A DNA stretch of 64,000 nucleotides from Bacillus tianshenii (GTDB lineage Bacteria > Bacillota > Bacilli > Bacillales > Bacillaceae_N). The stretch lies in assembly GCA_020524525.2 (NCBI GenBank), contig CP129018.1, positions 1,140,115-1,204,114 of the forward strand, given 5' to 3'. The notes under the pieces are model-generated. The model did no database searches. It was not told the DNA's origin and saw nothing but the letters and a program-made list of their open reading frames with translations. Positions within the stretch are counted from its first letter, which is position 1; the number at the start of each line of letters is the position of its first letter. The translations under genes and the position numbers were made by a program. Positions 57,554 through 64,000 of this stretch are shown here, piece by piece.

Positions 57554-57952
57554 ATGACAACGACTAAGCCTTCTGAGGTTAGACGAAAAGCAATCCGGTT
57601 GCTTGATACAAATTGTATTGCTTGTGGGATTAAGGCACAGAATAAAGAATTGCTCGGGCAACATCGAGCAGAGCGATATTGTCGAGAGGTCTGCAAGGTA
57701 GGAATAAGGTTAGCAGAGTTGGGGCAGTTGATAGGTTCTGAGGATTTTCAAAAATGCGCTGTGAATCAGCCTGGTATTAACAATGGAAGCTATACAGTGG
57801 AAGAAACGTTTTACTTAAAGGGGCATTTGCACCTTATAGGAGACGGAAAGCGATACAGCTACGAGCATATTGCCAAGAAGTTGAATCGTTCACCGAGTTC
57901 CATCTATGGAAAATGCGAGAAGTTGCACCGACAAACTGGCGGGTGTGCGTAA
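57554..57952 (+). CDS. Zinc-finger phage protein (zf-C2HCIx2C-like) with HTH-like tail
   Basis: 132 aa, AGGAGGATG before the ATG. Residues 18-50 carry CIACG...HRAERYCREVC, a metal-binding pattern of small Bacillus prophage proteins. The C-terminus (YEHIAKKLNRSPSSIYGKCEKL) looks like a SANT/HTH DNA-binding helix pair. Possible early regulator. Its stop overlaps the next start by one base. Confidence 0.68.
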   Translation: MTTTKPSEVRRKAIRLLDTNCIACGIKAQNKELLGQHRAERYCREVCKVGIRLAELGQLIGSEDFQKCAVNQPGINNGSYTVEETFYLKGHLHLIGDGKRYSYEHIAKKLNRSPSSIYGKCEKLHRQTGGCA

Positions 57953-58128
57953 TGGTCTATGAAGTAAAGTTTTGTAGACATAAAAAAGAAGACGATTTCC
58001 ACACTGTTCATATTGCCATCGTTGCTGCTGACAACGTGACAGACTGTCGAGAACAGGCCGAGGAAATCGTCCAAGAAAAAGGCTTCAATGAGAACTACCG
58101 ATTCTTCATTGAAGATTGGGCTATTTGA
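57952..58128 (+). CDS. Hypothetical prophage protein, 58 aa
   Basis: MVYEVKFCRHKKEDDF...; ATG overlaps the preceding TAA, suggesting coupling. Small alpha/beta domain with AADNVTDCREQAEEIVQ, like the short double-stranded-psi or ferredoxin-like phage peptides; not recognised. Confidence 0.55.
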   Translation: MVYEVKFCRHKKEDDFHTVHIAIVAADNVTDCREQAEEIVQEKGFNENYRFFIEDWAI

Positions 58129-58187
58129 TATCTAGTATACTACCAAGCTATTAGACAATCAATTCCAAAGGAAGGGAAGCGGTCCGA

Positions 58188-58367
58188 TTGCTTGCCTACC
58201 CATATTATAATGTGCTGCTTCCGCATAAGCTGCACGCGTTAAGAACCGAACAGCCAGCACAATTTGAGGTCGAAGTAATGCGGTTTATGCGGAGGTATCC
58301 GCATTACCAGGTGCTCAAGGTGAATGATAAATTTATTGTTTGTGAACGAAGGAGAGTTGCAAAATGA
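58188..58367 (+). CDS. Small prophage protein, 59 aa
   Basis: TTG start 8-10 bp after AAGGAAGGGAAG. Sequence begins MLAYPYYNVLLPHKLHAL and has RRYPHYQVLKVNDKFIVCER near the end; good protein character and no competing frame. Its TGA overlaps the ATG of the replication gene (ATGA), which supports a real coupled gene. Confidence 0.65.
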   Translation: MLAYPYYNVLLPHKLHALRTEQPAQFEVEVMRFMRRYPHYQVLKVNDKFIVCERRRVAK

Positions 58368-59536
58368 CAGCTACAGCAACAGCACAACCAAGGAAATTAA
58401 AACGTGTCGTCATAAAAGAAGAATTTTTCGCCTTAACGGGCGATTTTCGTTTGGCTGTTCTGCTTAATCAAATGGTGTATTGGGCGGAACGTGTCAGAGA
58501 TTACGATAAGTTCATCCTAGAGGAGAAACAGCGCGCGGAGAAAATAGGCGAAGAACATGATCAAGAGCTTAATAATGGCTGGATTTATAAGAAAGCATCT
58601 GAGCTCGTTGAGGAAACCATGCTAGGCGTTTCAGAAGTAACAGTGCGCCGGTTGCTAAACAAATTAGTTGAAAAGGGTTGGGTGGATATGAGAACCAATC
58701 CGATTTACAACTGGGACAAAACAAAGCAATATCGTGTGAACTTATTGAAGATTGAACAGGAACTACGTTCACTTGGCTATACCTTACAAGAATATGTGAT
58801 TGAATATTCGAACATGCAGAATGAAGAATCGAGCCTTCAAATTGAAGGTTCGAGTGAACAAGTTGAAGGTTCCACCAAACAGGATGACGGTTCGAGCGTA
58901 CACAGTGAAGGAGCAATACCAGAGATTACTACAGAGATTACTTCCAATGAAATTAATAAAAATGATGATGACAAAGCGCGCGTGTGTTCATCTTCTGAAC
59001 AACAGCAAGATCAAGAACAAGAACCAAAGCAAGAAACAGTGAATGACATTGAACATGCTGCACGCGAACTTGAAAACAAATTCATTCAACTTCGTGGCCG
59101 TGGTCTATACCCAAGTGCAAATGATATGCAAGACATCATGGAGATCGTAAAAAGTGACATTGCTCTTGAAGATGCCCTGAAATGGCTGGAAGAATGCTTT
59201 GCAAACTACAAACCACCATACACAGGAGCACGCATTAATACATTCAGCTACTGCAAGCAACACATTCTGCAACAAGCCTATCTCCAGAAGTCAAGGAAAG
59301 AAGCCAAACAGAACGCGAAGAAGGTTGAATTCACTGAACATCAGCCAAAACAGCGTAAGCCAAGAGGTCGAGCTGGCTATCATCCGCGCAAGGAAAAGCT
59401 TCCTGAATGGTTTGAAGAAGAAAAACAAGGTAAACCAACTGAGCAAACGCAAGAAGATACCCAAGAAGCGGAGCAATTGAAAGCGGACCTGCAAAAGCAA
59501 CTAAAAGCATTTCGAGAAACCCCTGGGTGTAATTAA
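58364..59536 (+). CDS. Prophage replication initiator (DnaD-like/phage O-like)
   Basis: 390 aa. N-terminal winged-helix part (residues 10-135; FFALTGDFRLAVLLNQMVYW, LGVSEVTVRRLLNKLVEKGW), a low-complexity Glu/Ser/Gln linker (about 145-225) coded by 21-bp iterons, and a helical C-terminal part. This is the usual form of initiators that bind an origin inside their own gene. GGAGAG precedes the ATG. No DnaC-like loader or RecT-type gene is visible beside it. Confidence 0.78.
   Translation: MTATATAQPRKLKRVVIKEEFFALTGDFRLAVLLNQMVYWAERVRDYDKFILEEKQRAEKIGEEHDQELNNGWIYKKASELVEETMLGVSEVTVRRLLNKLVEKGWVDMRTNPIYNWDKTKQYRVNLLKIEQELRSLGYTLQEYVIEYSNMQNEESSLQIEGSSEQVEGSTKQDDGSSVHSEGAIPEITTEITSNEINKNDDDKARVCSSSEQQQDQEQEPKQETVNDIEHAARELENKFIQLRGRGLYPSANDMQDIMEIVKSDIALEDALKWLEECFANYKPPYTGARINTFSYCKQHILQQAYLQKSRKEAKQNAKKVEFTEHQPKQRKPRGRAGYHPRKEKLPEWFEEEKQGKPTEQTQEDTQEAEQLKADLQKQLKAFRETPGCN
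58830..58917. repeat. Iterons within the initiator gene: candidate prophage origin
   Basis: GAAGGTTCGAG at 58844, GAAGGTTCCAC at 58865, GACGGTTCGAG at 58886 and a degenerate GAAGGAGCAAT at 58907, all spaced 21 bp. In front is an imperfect palindrome CGAGCCTTCAA (58830) / TTGAAGGTTCG (58842). This matches lambda-type origins lying inside the O-like gene. Confidence 0.6.
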
Positions 59537-59763
59537 TGGCTAAGGTTATCGAGCGCCAAAGAAGTCTGAAGCTGAAAAGCAATGACTGGGGACAAAACAA
59601 TTACAACCCTATGCTTTGTGCTTATGGCAAATGTGATAAAGGCAGGCTTTGCCGTTCTTGCTGCCATTTATCTGGCTTTGGTGTATTTGCAAAGTGTGGC
59701 TTCCACAACGGCAGCCATTCTGGAAATTGGTCAGCTTGTACTCGCTGGGAAAGGAGAGGTTGA
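59536..59763 (+). CDS. Cys-rich zinc-binding phage protein, 75 aa
   Basis: ATG overlaps the stop of the initiator gene. CAYGKCDKGRLCRSCCHL, later FAKCGFH and WSACTRWE form the recurring CxxxxCxxxxxCxxCxHL pattern of small Bacillus phage proteins. Probably a zinc-stabilised domain; function unknown. Confidence 0.65.
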   Translation: MAKVIERQRSLKLKSNDWGQNNYNPMLCAYGKCDKGRLCRSCCHLSGFGVFAKCGFHNGSHSGNWSACTRWERRG

Positions 59764-59765
59764 AG

Positions 59766-59936
59766 ATGGACCAAGCAGGAATTTTACGTGCTGCAGTTGA
59801 GCAGAAGCGGAACGAATATATTGATTTACTGAACATGATGGGTGTTAAGCAAATGCCGGATGGCCGGAAGGTTGATGAGCTTACATACAGTGAGCTGCAG
59901 GAAGAGTTTGTGAATGTTAAGAGTGAGAGTGCATAA
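59766..59936 (+). CDS. FbpA-like small protein (Fur-regulated basic protein family)
   Basis: 56 aa, ATG after GAGAGGTTGAAG. The pattern ILRAAVEQKRNEYIDLLNMM...DELTYSELQEEF fits the Fur-regulated FbpA family, peptides that in B. subtilis work with FsrA small RNA in iron sparing. No Fur box is seen, so the phage copy is probably controlled with the early operon. Confidence 0.68.
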   Translation: MDQAGILRAAVEQKRNEYIDLLNMMGVKQMPDGRKVDELTYSELQEEFVNVKSESA

Positions 59937-59940
59937 AAAA

Positions 59941-59970
59941 AGGTCACTCCTCAGGAAAAGAGTGACAAAC
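59941..59970 (-). terminator. Leftward-oriented terminator-like hairpin
   Basis: GTCACTC / GAGTGAC stem with an A7 run on its left side, so on the minus strand it is a hairpin followed by T7. There is no minus-strand gene nearby. The rest of the 139-bp gap shows a CATACAAG/CTTGTTTGTATG repeat and no gene. Confidence 0.5.
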
Positions 59971-60075
59971 ATACAAGCACACAGAATATGTTAAATCTTG
60001 TTTGTATGTATATTTTAGCATTTTGGTGTGTTAAATTCCATTTTTATGAAAATTTGAGTGGGAGAGGGTGAAGTA

Positions 60076-60813
60076 ATGGCTAATGTGTTGAATGAAAGAA
60101 ATCAAAAAATCATTAAAAAAATTAAAGGATTACTTTCATTATCAGAAAACAACTCAAACGAAGATGAAGCTCAATCTGCATTTCTTATGGCTCAAAAACT
60201 AATGCTAAAAAATAACATTTCTTTGAATGAAGTAAAATTGGAAGAAAACAAAGAGAATATTGATTCTGGTCAAGTCACGATTCATAAGCAATTATATTGG
60301 TGGGAGCGACATCTTGCCAACGTGATGGGAGAAAATTTCCGAGTTAAGTCGTATATCAACAGAAAGAAACTAAAGGGAGAAACGAAACGGAAGAAAGCAA
60401 TATGTTTCCTTGGTTATGAATCAGATGTGAAGTTAGCAAAGGAAATGTATATGTTAGCGTATGAAGCCATAACCACATTATCAAAAATATATGTTGAGGA
60501 ATATTATATCGCCCACAAAACAAACAGATTAAAGAGAATTACAATAGCTTTAAAGAATTCCTATATGTTGGGTTTTTTAGAAGGGTTAGAACAGAAATTT
60601 CAGGAACAATTTGAGCAAATGAAGAAAGAAGAAAATGCTTTAATGGTCCTTGTACCGGAAGAAGTAAAAGAAGAATATAAGAAACAAGTAACAGGCAAGG
60701 GAACTCCTTTTAGAATTCCATCTGTTCAAGAATCTAATGCTTATACAAAAGGTTATAAAGATGGCAATAAAATTGACTACACACGATCAACTATAAAAGA
60801 CATTTCTGTTTAG
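60076..60813 (+). CDS. DUF2786 family protein
   Basis: 245 aa from ATG 60076 (GAGAGGGTGAAG). N-terminal DUF2786 motif KIIKKIKGLLSLSENNSNEDEAQ...AQKLMLKNN (residues 8-50), then an alpha-helical domain (LGYESDVKLAKEMYMLAYEA) and a C-terminal basic part. Found in many phages; function unknown. AT-rich. Confidence 0.75.
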   Translation: MANVLNERNQKIIKKIKGLLSLSENNSNEDEAQSAFLMAQKLMLKNNISLNEVKLEENKENIDSGQVTIHKQLYWWERHLANVMGENFRVKSYINRKKLKGETKRKKAICFLGYESDVKLAKEMYMLAYEAITTLSKIYVEEYYIAHKTNRLKRITIALKNSYMLGFLEGLEQKFQEQFEQMKKEENALMVLVPEEVKEEYKKQVTGKGTPFRIPSVQESNAYTKGYKDGNKIDYTRSTIKDISV

Positions 60814-60830
60814 GAAAAATGGTGAAGGTG

Positions 60831-61103
60831 ATGAACTTGAATACATGTATGAAATGTAGTTATGAATTTAATGTTGACTACAAATTGAAATGTCCAGTAT
60901 GCGGGCTAAATCATTCTATATATATCACTTGGAATGAGGCGCAAAAGGCAGTTCTGGAAGGTAAGAAAGTTCTTTTTCATCATATGGGAAAGGCCGTTCC
61001 AGTGAATAAGAATACTAGTTTTCAATATTTACAATGGAAGTACTTTGGTGTATTCAACCTAACCTGGAATCACGTATTTAATGGTAAATACTCTATCGCG
61101 TAA
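60831..61103 (+). CDS. Small zinc-ribbon phage protein
   Basis: About 90 aa; ATG 60819, ATG 60831 or TTG 60837 could be the start (AAGGTG lies between them). CMKCSYEF...KCPVCGLN gives a CxxC-x14-CxxC ribbon at the N-terminus. The remainder is aromatic-rich and not recognised. Its stop overlaps a following ATG. Confidence 0.6.
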   Translation: MNLNTCMKCSYEFNVDYKLKCPVCGLNHSIYITWNEAQKAVLEGKKVLFHHMGKAVPVNKNTSFQYLQWKYFGVFNLTWNHVFNGKYSIA

Positions 61104-61150
61104 TGTCACAATTCAAGAAACTACTATTTTACTGGGTGGTGAAATTGTAC

Positions 61151-61315
61151 ATGCAAGGGGTTGTGATTGATACACGTAAGGAATGGATGAAAAAAGAAGA
61201 TAAGCTAATGCGCTGCATGAACCGATGTAGACTCTTTAATCGCTGTTTCACCCGTGCCGGAGCAGAATGCAAAAGTCTTGGAGGGACAGTTATCCCAAAA
61301 ATACGAACAAAATAA
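61151..61315 (+). CDS. Small Cys-rich phage protein
   Basis: 54 aa from ATG 61151 (GGGTGGTG upstream); the frame is open back to ATG 61103. The end CMNRCRLFNRC...GAECKSLGGTVIPKI follows a pattern I know from short Bacillus prophage proteins preceding xtrA. Function unknown. Confidence 0.55.
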   Translation: MQGVVIDTRKEWMKKEDKLMRCMNRCRLFNRCFTRAGAECKSLGGTVIPKIRTK

Positions 61316-61323
61316 TGCAAGTT

Positions 61324-61348
61324 AAAAAGCCAGGATTCCTCCTGGCTT
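61324..61348 (-). terminator. Hairpin before xtrA, T-run on the minus strand
   Basis: AAGCCAGGA / TCCTGGCTT with TTCC loop; the A5 on the left makes it terminator-like for leftward transcription, while the right side lacks T's. Confidence 0.5.
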
Positions 61349-61407
61349 ATATAGGGAAAATTAGTTATTCTGGATGTTATTTACATTATAGCACAGGAGG
61401 AATCCTC

Positions 61408-61608
61408 ATGAAATCACAAATTCTAACAATTAAAGACAGCAGTACACTAGAAATAGACCTAGAAAAAGAAGGAAATGAGCCATTTGTTGTAGTATATTGT
61501 GAGGGGAAAGCCAAAATTTGTCGATTACCATCGCATGGGGAGTATAGGATAATCACACATCAAGGCAAAGTGAAGCGGATGAGGAATGAAGAGGGGGAGG
61601 AGTTTTGA
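61408..61608 (+). CDS. xtrA: XtrA/YqaO family protein
   Basis: 66 aa, AGGAGG 6 bp before ATG. The C-terminal HQGKVKRMRNEEGEEF and the LPSHGEYRIITHQG stretch are close to PBSX XtrA and skin YqaO. Function unknown; in PBSX it lies shortly before the late regulator xpf, as it does here apart from the inserted HEPN/CHAT block. Confidence 0.82.
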   Translation: MKSQILTIKDSSTLEIDLEKEGNEPFVVVYCEGKAKICRLPSHGEYRIITHQGKVKRMRNEEGEEF

Positions 61609-61649
61609 ATTGTATGGTTTTATGCATATTATAATAAAGGGGTTAAATT

Positions 61650-62300
61650 ATGCTTAGACAAATCTATGGTTCTACTCATATATTAGCCAGGATTGAATTA
61701 GATACATTGTTAAATTACTATTTTGAAGTTGAAAGAAATATTAATGCTAACAAAGATAAGTTTATCGATGAAACCAAACTCCAAACTTATGGCTTGAGTG
61801 AACAAGATATTAAAGAGTTTTGGGATTTTCATATAGATAAATATGAGGAGCTAAACAAATTGTTTCCTAACCTATTAAGAAGATCTATTTTGATTAACGC
61901 TTATTCTATACTAGAATCATGCTTATGTTCAACGTACAAATATATTGAAGCTAATTACCCTGAACTTCAAAATATAAGGATAAGCAAGAAAATAAGTACT
62001 ATTGAAAAGATAAAGGAAAAGATGACACAAGGACTCGATTTCAATTTTCCACAAACAGAACAATGGTTTAATATATTAAAATATAAAAACATTAGAAATA
62101 AAGTTATTCATGCATTAGGAAAGGTTTCGAAAGAGGACTGGGCTTATAGAGATGTACAAGAACTTCCAAATGTTACTATTGATATTTATAGTAAAGAAAT
62201 AGTTATTGAAAAAGATTTTTGTTTTTTTGTTATCAAGGATATATCTGATTTTCTAAGAGATTTTTTTGAACAGTTAAATAATTTAGCATTAAATCGATGA
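61650..62300 (+). CDS. HEPN-domain-like protein
   Basis: 216 aa, AAAGGGG before ATG. All-helical; RNKVIH (residues 149-154) gives the Rx4H HEPN signature, preceded by a helix LRRSILINAYSILESCLC typical of the fold. Very AT-rich and not part of the conserved phage set. Next to it, 230 bp on, is a caspase-like protease. RNase activity is inferred only from the motif. Confidence 0.65.
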   Translation: MLRQIYGSTHILARIELDTLLNYYFEVERNINANKDKFIDETKLQTYGLSEQDIKEFWDFHIDKYEELNKLFPNLLRRSILINAYSILESCLCSTYKYIEANYPELQNIRISKKISTIEKIKEKMTQGLDFNFPQTEQWFNILKYKNIRNKVIHALGKVSKEDWAYRDVQELPNVTIDIYSKEIVIEKDFCFFVIKDISDFLRDFFEQLNNLALNR

Positions 62301-62530
62301 TCTACTATACAAAGTATATATTTATAAAAACAATTGAGCCTTTTAACAACAAGGAATACCCTACTCTTCAAACCCTTTTGAATGGTTGATAGGGGCAAAA
62401 GTATCTATATACATCCAATAGTTTTGATTTGTTATTAAAGGATAGATAATTTTTTGTAGAATGCAGTAATGTTTTAAAAAGTAATTGAACACTAATTCCC
62501 TTTAAAGTTAGTGAAATGAGGTAGTTTAAA

Positions 62531-63133
62531 ATGAAAAGAAAGACAAGCAAATTGAAAGCTGGAGTATTTATTGTTGAGTCAAATAAATTTAGTGAAGAAG
62601 ATGAGCAACTCTTTGAAGGTGAAGTCCTAACTAAAATGCTTAAGTTATTAGATGTAGAAGTGGTCTATAAATATATAAGGACAGAAAAAGAATTAAAGGC
62701 AGTACTAAAACAATTCAGAGAATCGTCTTTTAGATATTTACACTTAGCTTGTCATGGTGATGAAGAAGGTTTCGGTTTGACGTTAGATGATATTTCATTT
62801 GAAAAGTTTTCTCAGTTATTGGAAAAACCTATAGAAAAACGGAGAATTTTTTTATCTTCTTGCAGTGTTTTACAAGGAGATAAATTAGCAGAGGCCTTAA
62901 CTCCATACAAAGTTTTATCGATAGTAGGACCTGATAAGGAAATTTATTTTGATGATGCAGCGATTTTTTGGGCATCTTTTTATCATTTAATGTTTAGGGA
63001 AAATTCTAATACCATGTATAATCAGAGATTAAAAGAAGTTGTAAAAGAGCTTTCAAACATATATTCCGTTTCAATGAAAACTTTAATTCTTCAAAAAAAC
63101 AAGAAGGTTTATAAGAGGTATGAATGTAGCTGA
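62531..63133 (+). CDS. Small CHAT/caspase-like cysteine protease
   Basis: 200 aa, GAGGT upstream. Caspase-fold motifs: YLHLACHGDEEG with catalytic His75, and RRIFLSSCSV with Cys111, then LSIVGPDKEIYFDDAA, which fits the CHAT family. It is a bare protease domain without the TPR or other sensor usually fused. AT-rich, lies 230 bp after the HEPN gene in a block inserted between xtrA and xpf. Likely an accessory defence gene; activity and target are inference. Confidence 0.75.
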   Translation: MKRKTSKLKAGVFIVESNKFSEEDEQLFEGEVLTKMLKLLDVEVVYKYIRTEKELKAVLKQFRESSFRYLHLACHGDEEGFGLTLDDISFEKFSQLLEKPIEKRRIFLSSCSVLQGDKLAEALTPYKVLSIVGPDKEIYFDDAAIFWASFYHLMFRENSNTMYNQRLKEVVKELSNIYSVSMKTLILQKNKKVYKRYECS

Positions 63134-63219
63134 TAAATAGATCAAGTATTAAATTTTGAAAATATATAAAAATAAATATTAAAAGTAGTTTGCAATATAT
63201 TTGTCCCACCAGCCCACTG

Positions 63220-63275
63220 GAGGACACTGATTAGGTTAGCTGCACATGCAGCGCTTAGTTGGTGTCCTCTTTTAT
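63220..63275 (+). terminator. Terminator after the CHAT gene
   Basis: GAGGACAC / GTGTCCTC outer stem with an inner GCTGCA/TGCAGC stem, then TTTTATTTT. It ends the HEPN/CHAT block. Confidence 0.82.
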
Positions 63276-63298
63276 TTTGTTCAGAGAGGATGAGTTAG

Positions 63299-63439
63299 GT
63301 GAAAAACAAACGTAAGCAACAAAAGCAAAAACAGCGAAAAGCAGAAAATCAATTAACAGAACGAGATATCAAAGAACTAATGGGAATGAATCGACCTACA
63401 TATGGGCGTCGTCGCGGAGCGGTTATTCGGAAAAGGTAG
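63299..63439 (+). CDS. Small basic phage protein, 46 aa
   Basis: GTG after AGAGGATGAG. MKNKRKQQKQKQRKAEN, later LTERDIKELMGMNRPTYGRR; the ERDIKELMG...YGRRRGA pattern is seen in small Bacillus prophage proteins just before xpf. Highly Lys/Arg-rich, probably nucleic-acid binding. Confidence 0.7.
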   Translation: MKNKRKQQKQKQRKAENQLTERDIKELMGMNRPTYGRRRGAVIRKR

Positions 63440-63458
63440 TGGAAGGGGGGAAGACTAA

Positions 63459-63995
63459 ATGCAATCACTAATTCGTGAATATAAACAATCTTTGAAACAA
63501 GTAAATGCCACTAAGAGGACGCTGAAAAATAAGTTGGAGCGGATAGAAGACGTGGAAAAAATAACGCAGCTGCAGAAAGATATATCGCTGCTTAATAGTA
63601 TGGAACGAGATATTGCTTATTCTTTGCAATGGATGCGAACAGCACGCTGTCCCGAAAGCCGGAGAGGAGCAGAACGGAGAGGGTATGACCAATTAACTTT
63701 TCAATGTGACCCTTTGGTGCTTGATAAAACAAAGTCAGAAGAAGATGCATTAATTGAAGCAAGAGAATCCCAAGTCACGGACGCCGATAGAGAATTAATG
63801 AATGAAGCCATGTGGGAGCTGTCAGAACGGGAGAAAGAAGTTTTTACAATGAGTGAAGTCGCTATGCTTTCTAATGAGGAGATAGCAGAGGCATTATCAA
63901 TCCGTGTCTCCTCAGTAAAGACATACAAAATTCGAGCAAGGCAAAAGCTAGACCGCTGGATGAACCAAAGGAGGGATGAGCGTGAATGCAGTTGA
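63459..63995 (+). CDS. xpf: Sigma-factor-like positive control protein (Xpf-like)
   Basis: 178 aa. N-terminal coiled-coil (residues 1-55) and C-terminal sigma region 4-type HTH (LSEREKEVFTM...LSNEEIAEALSIRVSSVKTYK). In PBSX, Xpf switches on the late operon. Located right after the early region; terminase genes would be expected next. Confidence 0.82.
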   Translation: MQSLIREYKQSLKQVNATKRTLKNKLERIEDVEKITQLQKDISLLNSMERDIAYSLQWMRTARCPESRRGAERRGYDQLTFQCDPLVLDKTKSEEDALIEARESQVTDADRELMNEAMWELSEREKEVFTMSEVAMLSNEEIAEALSIRVSSVKTYKIRARQKLDRWMNQRRDERECS

Positions 63996-64000
63996 GCCGA
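63982..64000 (+). CDS. Start of next gene (possible terminase small subunit), cut by window
   Basis: GTG 63982 after AAAGGAGG, reading Met-Asn-Ala-Val-Glu-Pro and overlapping the xpf end. Only six codons are visible; the terminase guess rests on PBSX order. Confidence 0.4.

Larger units (their letters stand above)
46555..64000. mobile_element. PBSX/skin-like prophage, left part (right end outside window)
   Basis: Contains integrase, ImmA-type peptidase, cI/Cro-like switch, replication initiator, XtrA-like and Xpf-like regulators in the order of Bacillus siphophage-type prophages. Many short, overlapping rightward genes and AT-rich accessory blocks contrast with the backbone. The left junction must lie between the glnA terminator and the integrase stop; no tRNA or obvious duplicated att core can be seen because the right end is missing. 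Structural and lysis genes are not in view, so completeness is unknown. Confidence 0.85.

Noticed and set aside
59582..59800. Hydrophobic 72-codon frame that could look like a holin
   Set aside because: It is out of frame with the Cys-rich gene that has the conserved phage pattern, and it has no ribosome site.
1..64000. tRNA or rRNA genes
   Set aside because: No cloverleaf-type sequence with TTCGANTC-like arm and acceptor pairing, and no rRNA segments, were seen by eye.

Overview
The window is a piece of a low-to-mid GC, endospore-forming Bacillaceae chromosome. This is shown by spoIIIE, spoVS, cotE and spoVK, by strong AGGAGG-type ribosome sites with frequent GTG/TTG starts, and by a gene order that follows the Bacillus subtilis dapG-to-glnA segment almost gene for gene. 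It is not B. subtilis itself. A guanosine-type ABC transporter (nupNOPQ-like) sits after ymfC, a 2-oxoacid:ferredoxin oxidoreductase pair and an M19 dipeptidase follow spoVS, and the intergenic repeats differ. The exact genus cannot be fixed from the sequence alone.

Backbone, 1 to about 46.55 kb: lysine/DAP synthesis (dapG partial, dapA); RNase J2, tepA, ylzJ, spoIIIE; a GntR regulator and the BMP-family nucleoside importer; the ymfFHIJK-rodZ-pgsA-cinA-recA run; rny (carrying a +1 base frameshift), ymdB, spoVS; dipeptidase, korAB, miaB, ricA, cotE; mutSL, miaA, hfq; a degenerate tyrosine-recombinase-like gene on the minus strand; spoVK, a TRIC-type channel gene, hflX, ynbB, glnR and glnA. Well-formed control sites are readable: a LexA box and sigma-A promoter at recA, a sigma-H promoter at spoVS, a sigma-K (and perhaps sigma-E) promoter at cotE, and tandem GlnR boxes at glnRA. 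A family of structured intergenic repeats appears after spoIIIE, after recA and before mutS, with paired base changes between two copies.

Prophage, about 46.55 kb to the right edge: directly downstream of glnA lies an integrase (minus strand), immA, an AT-rich cargo block, a divergent repressor/Cro switch with palindromic operators, then a rightward early region. The early region holds small regulators, a replication initiator with in-gene iterons, Cys-rich small proteins, a FbpA-like peptide, a DUF2786 protein, XtrA-like and Xpf-like proteins. The XtrA/Xpf end resembles the PBSX/skin layout, and the packaging genes would start just beyond the window; no right attachment site is inside.

The prophage carries two accessory blocks that look like defence cargo. 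Between immA and the repressor are a 218-aa protein overlapping an HTH+ImmA/IrrE metallopeptidase protein, a double-HEPN zinc-ribbon protein (with an in-frame TAG in front of a second zinc ribbon), and a membrane-anchored DEDDh exonuclease. A 114-bp direct repeat of the repressor 3' end flanks the exonuclease and marks its insertion. Between xtrA and xpf lie a HEPN-type protein and a small CHAT/caspase-like protease. These two blocks are the best candidates for undescribed systems; their functions are inference only.
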